Shown: piece by piece, positions 56,896 through 64,000 of the stretch | Numbering within the stretch: position 1 is the stretch's first letter | Layout of the letters: each line of letters opens with the position of its first letter | Assembly (NCBI GenBank): GCA_029582265.1 | Contig: CM055816.1 | Coordinates: forward strand, 29,990,366 to 30,054,365 | DNA from: Zoroaster sp. YZ-2022 | Taxonomy: Eukaryota > Echinodermata > Asteroidea > Forcipulatida > Zoroasteridae | Length of the DNA: 64,000 nucleotides | Direction: 5' to 3' | The notes under the pieces: model-generated | The model's database searches: none | Told to the model about the DNA's origin: nothing | The model's input: only the letters and a program-made list of their open reading frames with translations | Made by a program: the position numbers and the translations under genes

Positions 56896-58301
56896 ATGGC
56901 AGGAAAGTACGATCTTATGCCGATGGATCCAATGTATAACCGGCATGAAGATGATGTAAACGTAGATAATATGTTTGAATTAAGTGATGAAGCTTATAAT
57001 ACGTCTTATGGTAGAGAACAAGAAAAACAAAAAAGTTTAGACGCATTAGAAAGATTACCTGATGCTGTTTTACCGTTAAGATCAGCGTTTTTTCAACGAG
57101 TTGATGATTTTTATAGTATAATAGAACAACAAGGCTGGAAATTAAACAAAATACCAGATTGGGAAAATTTTCAAGTAACAGAAGAGGGTATATTTTATGA
57201 CGATGGTGTTAAAAAAAAGTCAGGTTGACGTATGAAAAACAAAACAAAACTTTTCTTACGTTAGGTTCAACAGCCAATGAAGCGGGAAAAGCTGGCTATA
57301 GCCAAGTTAGATTCATGAGAGAACAATTAGGTATAAAAGACTGGGCCGCGGGCAAAAAAGTTAAAGTACAAGAAAAAGCAGATGAAACTTTAAAAAAACT
57401 AGAAACACCTACAGTCGTTATCGATCGATCGCCTCTTCGTAGAGAAGTAAGTCGAAAGTTACCAACACCACCTTTACCCCAAGAAGAACAGTTTTATGAC
57501 GCTAATGGTGATATTGAAATGAGTGATCTAGGAGTAAAAAATTAGATAAATTCAGTTGAAGAATTTCTTGATTTTTTAATCCTAAATGCACCAACTCAAA
57601 AGGAAATGATTATATACCGTGAATTAAAGGGTTACGTTAATCTTATGAAAATAACGCAAGGTCATAAATTAAAATTTGAAGCTGAATTATATGCGCGAAA
57701 CGAAGAATTAGCAACAATTAGAGAACGAATCACCAACAACGACGTAGGAGATGAAAATGCAGCGGATCAACTACGTCAACGAGAACAAGAATTATTAGAT
57801 GAAATTGATACGATTAAAAAAGAAATTGCCAAGTTTGATTATGAAAATAGTAGTCAAATCGATAGAATAAAAGAAACGTTATACAGAATTAAAAATATAG
57901 ACAAAACGTTGGGTGAAAGAATTAAAACTTTATTTAGAGAACAAGGTATAAAGATAGTCAGTATGTTAGCAGCTTTTAGTATGACCATCGCTTTTTATTA
58001 TCAAATCGATTTCCAGTACTGTAAGTTCAGTTATACGCCCACACCTCCAACTCCAAAACCACCAGAACCAAGTGGTGGTGTAAAAGAGTGGATACAAAAA
58101 ACATTAAAAAATCTAGCGAATGTATTATCTAAACTAGGAGCAAAAGCTTTAGCCGCTTTACCGGCTATTATCGGCGCGGTTGTAAGTTGGTTATTTAAAA
58201 CGGCTTCAAACATCGTTGCGTGGACGGCGGAACATTTATGGTTAGCGCTAACTGGAGTTGGAGTATTAGTTTTAACCTATACGCAGAAAACGTTAAAATA
58301 A
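56896..58301 (+). pseudogene. large Polinton coiled-coil/membrane protein (broken twice)
   Basis: The start at 56,896 (TATAAAATGG) gives AGKYDLMPMDPMYNRHEDD, VLPLRSAFFQRVDDFYSIIE and QGWKLNKIPDWENF. The frame changes at an A8 run (57,211-57,218). The second part (NKTFLTLGSTANEAGKAGYS ... NGDIEMSDLGVKN) ends at an in-frame TAG (57,543-57,545). The same frame then stays open to 58,301 with a long coiled coil (~57,650-57,930), GERIKTLFREQGIKI, and three hydrophobic helices (SMLAAFSMTIAFYY, ALAALPAIIGAVVSWLF, LWLALTGVGVLVLTY). Total about 468 codons. I take these as one gene because the end-to-end order matches an unnamed family I know from invertebrate Polinton-like loci. As separate genes the middle one would have no start codon. 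Confidence 0.65.
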
Positions 58302-58655
58302 CAATTCGTAAATCATGACACCTAGTCCCGCTAAAACCGTGAAACCAAGTATTAAAGAATTTTTTTCTTCTAAGTGATTGTCGCCGACTACGTCTGGTTC
58401 TCGTAAAGGATCGCTAACGCTAGGTGGCGAGTCGAGTAGGTCTTCTAAAGAGTCTTGCGTGTGATCATTTAATTCTTGTACGTGTTTAGCGATCTGTGGT
58501 AGTTGTGTTTGTTCTAGTGGTAAAATACGAGGAACAACAGGTTCTGAATTTGTATCTAAATTTGAACCTAAAGATAAATTACTCGTTGCTATTAATATAT
58601 TATTATTGTATCCAGCGTACGTACCTATTCGTAAATTCATATCGCTAGGCATCAT
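58293..58655 (-). CDS. small membrane-anchored protein or tail of the minor capsid gene
   Basis: An open frame from MMPSDMNLRIGTYAGYNNNI to a C-terminal transmembrane helix (LILGFTVLAGLGVMIYELLF), with an acidic, Pro/Ser-rich middle. It overlaps the end of the upstream gene by 11 bp in another frame, so it may be an independent gene or the displaced C-terminus of that gene after one more frame change. Its 3' end overlaps the convergent gene by 9 bp. Confidence 0.5.
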   Translation of the reverse strand: MMPSDMNLRIGTYAGYNNNILIATSNLSLGSNLDTNSEPVVPRILPLEQTQLPQIAKHVQELNDHTQDSLEDLLDSPPSVSDPLREPDVVGDNHLEEKNSLILGFTVLAGLGVMIYELLF

Positions 58656-59659
58656 ATAAATTTTCTCCGATAGCAAAGTTTAATTGAGAACGAGCATTTT
58701 GTAAAACATCTTGATATCGTTGAATAGAAGATTGTAAATCAACTGGAGATTCAATCTCAGCATCTACTATATTTATAAATTCACGCTGTGCATCTAACCC
58801 AACACCAGACGCTAAAAATCCACTTTTAGCTTGAGCTTGAGCTCCTAAAATCGCGTAGACATACGTTCTTATAAAAATCGTTTATACGTTCTGTACCAAT
58901 ATCCGTAAAACCTAACGAGTCGTTGATTATAAATTTTCTCCAAGCGAGCTCTGTAAATGGATATTGTAAAATGTATCCAATCGTATAGGTTGAAGGATGA
59001 TCTCCAAAACTCATTCTCGTCGCAGTTTTGTAATAATCATAACCACTCACCTCGGTAGAGATGATATTCAAACTACTTTTATCGTAGTTGTTTCCGGGCA
59101 CGGCTTTGTAACCGTTATCGTAATAATAAGCAGTTCCCAATCAGATTGAATTTAAATCAACTCGTTGTTTCCAATTGGAAACTTGTGAAAGGTGAAAGTT
59201 TTTACATAGTCTTTTATACGCGCTAATGTCTATATTGTTTTCAAACGCGCTAAAATAATTTTTAAAAGATGTAGGCCAGCTCATTTCTTTTAGCAATCGT
59301 CTAATTTGATAATAGACGTGAAATCTAAAAAAACTACGAATCATCTTATTCGAATGATTTAAATGTTGATAACCTACGCCGCATCTTGTTGTAGCGCAAT
59401 ACGTTGTAAAATTTATTTGATTTTGATAAAATTTTAGCGGATTTGAATTCCAATCATCAACAACGTTATCACTATCGACGCGAGGCAACTTGTAGTTGCT
59501 AAAAACATTATCAAATTGTGTAGTAAAAAAATCGTTCTCACTAAAGTAAATATTTATACTCGTTAGATCGCTGGCGTCAAAATTTAGAGGTGCAGTAAAA
59601 TTTCCAGATTGTTTATATGAAAATGTAAAATTACTCTTGAAAGCTAATGGAAACGTCAT
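58645..59659 (-). pseudogene. candidate minor capsid (penton-like) protein, broken
   Basis: The first part MTFPLAFKSNFTFSYKQSGN ... FYQNQINFTTYCATTRCGVG ... WKQRVDLNSI is stopped by TGA at 59,141-59,143. The same frame continues (TAYYYDNGYKAVPGNNYDKS ... GFTDIGTERINDF) to about 58,860, where the frame changes. The last part reads AILGAQAQAKSGFLASGVGL, PVDLQSSIQRYQDVLQNARS and ends at 58,645. About 335 codons overall. It is conserved in Polinton-like loci of other invertebrates. Assignment to the penton role rests on its size, beta-rich N-terminus and being the second large structural gene. It is not proven by a motif. Confidence 0.55.
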
Positions 59660-59694
59660 TTTATTATATATTATTATAACTTTTTATTAATAAA

Positions 59695-60360
59695 ATGCAT
59701 CATACTTTTGAATTAGAAATTGAAAAAAAATGGTGGAAAAGTTCAATTAATTGATAATATTGATAATCGTAAAGGTAATCTCTCAATAAGATTACTTAGT
59801 GCAAACATTTGGATTGGATACTACAATGTGCGTAAAAAAGAAAAAATATTTTATCGTACAACGGACGAGCAAGAAGATGATATCAATATTATAGAAGCAG
59901 GACTTTACACCATTTACGAAATTATTAATATTACAATAAAAGAAAAGCCTTGGATCACATTCACTATCGACGAAAAAACGGGTACTTACGTGTTAAAATT
60001 AACTCATGAAAATAAATCCGTTAAATTTTCATCCGGGTTAGCTAATTTACTCGGATTACACAATGAATTTCTAACCGTAGGAGAATACGGTAAACAAAAT
60101 TGATGTATATCTTTTTAAAATTCTATACATTCATTGTGAACAAGTTTCTATAGCTAATAATTATTTCAATGGGTACAAAAGCACTATTTTAAGCACCTTT
60201 CCATTGCAAGGAAAATCGTATGGAGAAAGTATGTGGATGGAATATAAAAATCCAGTATTTAAAAAATTAGCTATGGGTACTTTTAGCACATTGAGTTTTC
60301 AAATTAAAGATTCAAAAGGTAGAGATATAAATAATCATGGTTTTAAATATAGAAATTATA
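59695..60360 (+). pseudogene. conserved Polinton structural-type protein, unknown (broken)
   Basis: The start is in TAATAAAATGCATC at 59,695. The frame changes at the A8 run near 59,724-59,731 and again near 60,100. Segments are GGKVQLIDNIDNRKGNLSIR, TFTIDEKTGTYVLKLTHENK, VKFSSGLANLLGLHNEFLTV, then ILYIHCEQVSIANNYFNGYK and GTFSTLSFQIKDSKGRDINN. The beta-rich pattern with a LYIHCE-type strand and an IKDSKG turn is recurrent in Polinton-like elements and suggests a spike or accessory capsid protein (inference). The 3' end runs into the next gene, with its own stop not resolved. Confidence 0.5.
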
Positions 60361-60365
60361 TAAAT

Positions 60366-60872
60366 GTGGCAAGTATTTATGGACCTAGTCGAAGGAAAGG
60401 CCAGTTAATTTTACTTACCAATAATAGTGTAGAAAGAGATAGTGTATATACTTCACCTAGCGAAAATTATGAACATCATGGATATCTCAACAGAGATGAA
60501 ATTTTACAAAGGATAGTCTTAGTTGAAAAATTTAACGTTATACTCGGATGGCACGCTACGTTTAAACAACCCTTTTTCATGTTTAACATTTCACCAACGT
60601 ATTGTAGTATTTTTACACAATTTATAAAAACCGATACTGGTTTTGCTACGCATTCAGTAACGCGGGATTATGCAGCAAACATTTATTATATTCCTTCTCC
60701 AGAACGAAATGAGAAATTTCATTTTATCGATAATGAAACGCAACATCTAAAGTATGAAATGTGTTTTAAAATGAGAAGCATTCAAAATGTTTTTGTAGAA
60801 GCTACCTTTTTCGGTGCATTAAATTCTAAAATATGTTTTAATATAAAAATTAAAAGTTTACCGTTAAATTAA
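60366..60872 (+). CDS. tandem paralog 1, unknown (start codon GTG)
   Basis: It reads ASIYGPSRRKGQLILLTNNS through FNVILGWHATFKQPFFMFNI to VFVEATFFGALNSKICFNIK. The equivalent of its neighbour's ATG at 60,895 is GTG here (TATAAATGTGGCAAG against TATAAATATGGCAAG), so the start may be lost. Otherwise it is intact for 169 residues and in frame with the upstream gene's last part. Function not recognised. Located in the right arm among late-type genes. Confidence 0.5.
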   Translation: MASIYGPSRRKGQLILLTNNSVERDSVYTSPSENYEHHGYLNRDEILQRIVLVEKFNVILGWHATFKQPFFMFNISPTYCSIFTQFIKTDTGFATHSVTRDYAANIYYIPSPERNEKFHFIDNETQHLKYEMCFKMRSIQNVFVEATFFGALNSKICFNIKIKSLPLN

Positions 60873-60894
60873 ATTTTATTTATATACTATAAAT

Positions 60895-61399
60895 ATGGCA
60901 AGTATTTATGGACCTAGTCGAAGGAAAGGCCAGTTAATTTTACTTAACAATAATCAAAAAAGTGAAAAAAAAATTATCTTTGAAGAAACTAAATATATAG
61001 CACCTAGTGAACTTAATAATAATCTACCGTTTTCGTCATTTAATTATTTATATGATTTAAACTTTGAAATTTATTGGTATGAAAATACAATACATTTTTT
61101 AATTCAAGATTTATCATTTTATTCATTATATGCAAAAATGAATAGGTGAAAATGATGTTTATTCTATAGTAAAAAGTATACAATTTGATGTTGATGATGA
61201 TTATATTACCACGAGAAATTACCATCAAATTGGTTTCCCTAGTTTAAATGATCATTTTACTTTTTCTAATGAACCGAGTTATTTTGAATGTATAATATGT
61301 TTCCTTTCGAATCGTCATCAAAATCATGCTAAATTCTATTTTAACTCTACTTTTTTTGGTTCTTTGAATACAGGAATATGCTATGAAATAAAACTTTAA
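60895..61399 (+). pseudogene. tandem paralog 2, unknown (one frame change)
   Basis: The first 17 residues (MASIYGPSRRKGQLILL) and about 55 bp of DNA are nearly identical to paralog 1. The middle has diverged. The end (FNSTFFGSLNTGICYEIKL) is again alike. The frame changes near 61,145, after YAKMN, so the first ORF stops early. Near-identity only at the 5' end suggests gene conversion or recent unequal exchange there. Function unknown. Confidence 0.55.
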
Positions 61400-61459
61400 A
61401 AAATTCCAATTAATACTTTTCCTAAAGATTAAAATCTTTACTATTAATAGAAAGCAACA

Positions 61460-62179
61460 ATGAGCGCACCTATAGAATCAACAAACGTGATTTATCCAAA
61501 TTTACCACCAATTGGTGATGCTAAATCATTTCGATTGCAAAAAATTGATAATATTCAAAAAGAACTTTTAAAAGAGAGATACGAACGTGAAGCCGTCTAT
61601 AAAAAATATAATAAAATTATCAAGGTTTGTAGTATCGTAGAAACTCTCGCTGAATTAGGGTGTATGGGAGCAGGAGCTATTGGAATCGCTAGTATCGCCG
61701 CCGTTGTATCATCGCCCGTAGGATTCGCTTTAGAAAGTTTAGCTTTAGGGTTAGGCGGTGCAGCAATTGCTCTCAGATACGTCAAATATAAATTATCTAA
61801 AAAAGCTAAAAAAGCTAAAAAACACAATGAAATTAGAGTTTTAGCCGAAAGTAAACTAAACACTATCAACAGCCACGTTTCAAAAGCCATCGAAGACAAT
61901 GTTATAAGCAAAGAAGAATTTGATTTGATCATTAAAGAGCAAAGAAAGTACTCTGCGATGAGAGAAAAAATCCGTACCAACTCTAATAAAGATACATCTA
62001 CGTTAGATAAAACAGAAGTTAAAACCACTGATTTAAATGTAGAAAAAAAAATTTCTTATAGAAAAACTTATGAATTTAAAATAAACTTTACTGTAAATAA
62101 ATCTTATTATACTCCTTCACAAGTAGCTCACCGATTTAAAAAGTCAGATAGACCACCACCGTACAATTCAAATTTTTAA
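61460..62179 (+). CDS. conserved Polinton membrane protein, 239 aa
   Basis: Intact. A Pro-containing N-terminus (APIESTNVIYPNLPPIGDAK) and helical segment precede a Gly/Ala-rich double hydrophobic hairpin (residues ~65-107: GCMGAGAIGIASIAAVVSS, GFALESLALGLGGAAIALRY). Then come a Lys-rich stretch (KLSKKAKKAKKHNEIRVLAE), a helical domain (HVSKAIEDNVISKEEFDLII) and a PPPY motif close to the C-terminus. PPxY motifs recruit WW-domain ubiquitin ligases in many viruses; here that is inference. The same layout recurs in unnamed proteins of invertebrate genomes. It is convergent with the clamp-like gene with one base between. Confidence 0.65.
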   Translation: MSAPIESTNVIYPNLPPIGDAKSFRLQKIDNIQKELLKERYEREAVYKKYNKIIKVCSIVETLAELGCMGAGAIGIASIAAVVSSPVGFALESLALGLGGAAIALRYVKYKLSKKAKKAKKHNEIRVLAESKLNTINSHVSKAIEDNVISKEEFDLIIKEQRKYSAMREKIRTNSNKDTSTLDKTEVKTTDLNVEKKISYRKTYEFKINFTVNKSYYTPSQVAHRFKKSDRPPPYNSNF

Positions 62180-62180
62180 A

Positions 62181-63090
62181 TTATTTTTGGTAATATTTTC
62201 TTAGTGAGTTTTTTGGCGATATTTCTAAAAGGTCTTCTTCGTTTTCTAAAAAACTTTCGTCTTTAATGTAAGCAGAAAGCTTCCCTAAATTACCTATTGA
62301 TGTAACAATCTTTAACACCCCATTTTCAGCGTGAGGGGCGTAAAATTGTATTTGTTTGTCTAAAGAGGAAATTTTAAATAAAATGCTAAATAAAATTGTA
62401 GCAAAAGTAGCTGTATAAGTTAGTTGTTGTTTTTTATCAAAATCCCCCAATCCTAAAGCTGCGCTAAAAAGACTTGAGTTATCACTATAAAAACTAATGT
62501 AATCTAAATAGTACATGCCAATATTAATTTTTGTACTAACTCGGAACATTTTTTTTACTTTTAAAAAATCACTACTTTCTACAACACGAGGATATTTATA
62601 ATCATCGTCTGGTAAACCAATTAATACTCACGCTATTAATTTCTCGTTTGTTTTCACCGCACGATCCAACGATACAAGTTTCAATATTACATCGTTCGTT
62701 TTTAACATAAATTATTAAAGATACTTTTCGTTTTACAGTACGAGTCATTCTTTGTAAATGATTTAAATTAACTGTAAATTCAATTGGGTTTTCACATTTA
62801 AATTCAAAAAAGTTTTCTCGATTTAATACTATATCAATGAGTATTCTTTCTGATTTATCCATCTCTCTACAATAAAAACCATTAGAATCAACTTTAAAAA
62901 TAACCTTTGGCTGAATTGCCACTAAAATGTCTATTAAACTTTTAAACGTATAACCCGTTTTAATTTTCAAATAAAAATCATATTCATTATCTTTCTTCTG
63001 CGGTCGAGGTGCGCTAACTGCATCATCATAATTTGTATATTTCGTTTTATCAAATAACTGCGGCGCTAATATTTCATATTTCGTTGTCAT
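62181..63090 (-). pseudogene. PCNA-like DNA sliding clamp (one frame change)
   Basis: The first part (to about 62,605) shows the PCNA N-domain pattern: TFKSLIDILVAIQPKVIFKV, then DSNGFYCREMDKSERILIDI, NRENFFEFKC, IEFTVNLNHLQRMTRTVKRK. This equals a strand, the centre-loop aspartate and M-D-x-S, then the conserved hydrophobic helix. After a frame change near 62,612 the C-domain follows (PDDDYKYPRVVESSDFLKVK, TFATILFSILFKISSLDKQI, VLKIVTSIGNLGKLSAYIKD; the last matches the PCNA family's closing strand). About 303 codons, a little longer than cellular PCNA (~260). A clamp would raise polymerase processivity. It is the last gene before the right end. Confidence 0.7.
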
Positions 63091-63345
63091 CTTTAGTTTA
63101 TATCAACATAATTTTTTTTAATTTTTCCATTTTTTTATTTCAGTTTTATAATTGCTTTTTTTAATTTCAGTTTTATACTTCAACCTACCCTTATACCTAC
63201 CCGCAACATTCTTACTATCTTAAAATGACGTCATCAATCTTTTCATGACATCATCAATCTAAAAGGGAAAACCCCTAAACAGATGCCCTTCCCTCCCTCT
63301 TTTTTGGTAACCACGCCCACTTTTTGGTAGGTGAGCCGGGACGCC
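63091..63345. other. right boundary region of Polinton / 3' flank of piggyBac
   Basis: No gene. ATTTCAGTTTTAT occurs twice (63,139 and 63,164). ATGACGTCATCAATCT and ATGACATCATCAATCT follow each other at 63,226-63,262, and the first includes the palindrome TGACGTCA. A TTAA (63,220-63,223) directly before could be the piggyBac target site. The exact Polinton terminus cannot be placed. Confidence 0.45.
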
Positions 63346-63348
63346 CAT

Positions 63349-64000
63349 CTAACATACTACTTCTGTTTTTTTCATTGGGACCTTTTTGGGATGAGCAAAA
63401 TCAGGAATTCCTTGTGTGGTGTAGCGCACAGTTCCACAAACTCCAAATCCTAGCTGTGATAACTTGGAGACCAGAGCTGGGCTATTGTACCAATTATCCA
63501 TGAAAATGACATGACCCTTGTGTTCCAGTCCTTTCACTAGATCCAAGACAACCTGGCCTGGTGCATGAAGAACGGATGGATGGTGTGTTGCCATGGTTGC
63601 AGCATGCACAGTGGAGGGTTGAATTGTTGCTGTGCTTGGCCGAGACCCTGTGAACATCTTCCAAGCACACGTATACCCGGATTCGGACTCATTTAAAGAG
63701 AAGCATTTCAGTCCCCACTTGTTGGCCTTCACGGTAAGTACTGCTTAAAGCTCAGTCGTCCTTTAAACTTCACCATACTCTCGTCTGGTGAGAGGTTTCG
63801 TCCAGGGCTGTATATTTTGAGAAAGGTTGGCAGTACAATGTCGAGTAAAGGGCGAAGTTTTGCCAGTTTGTCGGCAGGGCTGTCGACTTGAGCTCTGTTG
63901 TTGGCTAGGTGAAAAAATCTAAGGATTGCAGTGAATCTGTTGCGGGACATAGATGACGGATATACCGGACTTCGAAGGACATCCGACATGGACCAGTGCA
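63349..64000 (-). pseudogene. piggyBac transposase fragment
   Basis: The frame is open from the window edge: SMSRNRFTAILRFFHLANNR, then NLSPDESMVKFKGRLSFKQY with the first catalytic D. A one-base frame change near 63,733 follows, then KANKWGLKCFSLNESESGYT and HVIFMDNWYNSPALVSKLSQ with the second catalytic D. It ends GTVRYTTQGIPDF ... KKTEVV at 63,349, before the third catalytic D and the C-terminal cysteine-rich domain. It is PGBD4-like. The N-terminus lies beyond 64,000. Confidence 0.9.

Larger units (their letters stand above)
51190..63090. mobile_element. Polinton/Maverick (adintovirus-like) endogenous element, left-truncated
   Basis: About 12 kb of AT-rich DNA with a dense, viral-style gene layout. 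Family B polymerase end and retroviral-type integrase converge, and are followed by small genes, packaging ATPase and major capsid protein (minus). Then come two plus-strand genes, a minor-capsid candidate (minus), further plus-strand genes and a sliding-clamp-like gene (minus). Polymerase plus integrase plus capsid plus A32-type ATPase together define Polintons/adintoviruses. No adenain-type protease was found, the 5' half of the polymerase and the left inverted terminus are missing, and the right terminus (63,091-63,340) has no recognisable inverted repeat partner. Most genes carry one to three disabling lesions. Confidence 0.92.

Noticed and set aside
61597..62028. Minus-strand 143-residue open frame
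   Set aside because: Antisense shadow of the intact 239-residue membrane protein.
51190..63090. Bacterial or phage contamination
   Set aside because: Gene set, lack of ribosome-binding sites, and a retroviral-type integrase with A32-type ATPase point to an animal Polinton.
63346..63989. Polinton gene beyond the clamp
   Set aside because: NLSPDES and MDNWYNS motifs identify piggyBac transposase, which is not part of Polintons.

Overview
This is non-coding-rich, AT-rich eukaryotic DNA, most likely from a marine invertebrate. Interrupted Ig-domain exons with GT/AG junctions, tRNA-derived SINEs, several DNA-transposon superfamilies and the abundance of tacatgta and taggccta words fit an echinoderm, hemichordate or amphioxus better than a vertebrate, but the species cannot be fixed from sequence alone. 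No intact cellular operon, rRNA or true tRNA gene is visible. Almost everything is either a piece of one immunoglobulin-superfamily gene (minus strand), a mobile element, or satellite DNA.

Layout. (1) 1-8.2 kb: exons of an Ig-superfamily type I membrane protein, read right to left (signal-peptide/Ig exon, V-type Ig exon, second Ig domain split over two exons, transmembrane exon), with a decayed Ty3-type retroelement and small inverted-repeat elements in the introns. (2) 8.2-23.5 kb: gene-poor DNA holding SINEs, MITEs, minisatellites, a degenerate extra copy of the signal/Ig exon at 15 kb, a ~200-bp hairpin at 19.8 kb and a hammerhead-like motif at 13.75 kb. (3) 23.5-28.1 kb: two satellites, a 55-bp and a 22-bp repeat, the latter with a 725-bp higher-order period. 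(4) 28.1-42.65 kb: a second copy (B) of the first ~7.4 kb, roughly doubled by later insertions: Harbinger-type elements nested in one another, two B-specific minisatellite expansions, a dispersed repeat with an 8-bp target duplication, and a SINE. B lacks the signal-peptide exon. (5) 43.4-46.9 kb: a decayed uncharacterised, possibly transposon-derived gene interrupted by a SINE and a mariner deletion derivative. (6) 47.2-49.9 kb: a 5'-truncated Ty3/gypsy pol gene whose 3' end is duplicated in tandem. (7) 50-51.1 kb: microsatellite and minisatellite DNA. (8) 51.19-63.1 kb: the most interesting object, a Polinton/Maverick (adintovirus-like) endogenous viral element. (9) 63.2-64 kb: a piggyBac transposase fragment running off the window.

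The Polinton carries the 3' end of a protein-primed-type family B DNA polymerase, a retroviral-type integrase, an FtsK/A32-type packaging ATPase, a double-jelly-roll-type major capsid protein, a candidate minor capsid protein, several conserved accessory membrane or coiled-coil proteins, a tandem pair of unknown paralogs, and at the right end a protein that reads as a PCNA-like sliding clamp. Most genes are broken by only one to three nonsense codons or frame changes, so the element is recognisable but not functional as printed. Its 5' polymerase half and left terminus are missing. Together the genes would have supported replication (polymerase, clamp), integration (integrase) and virion formation (ATPase, capsid proteins).
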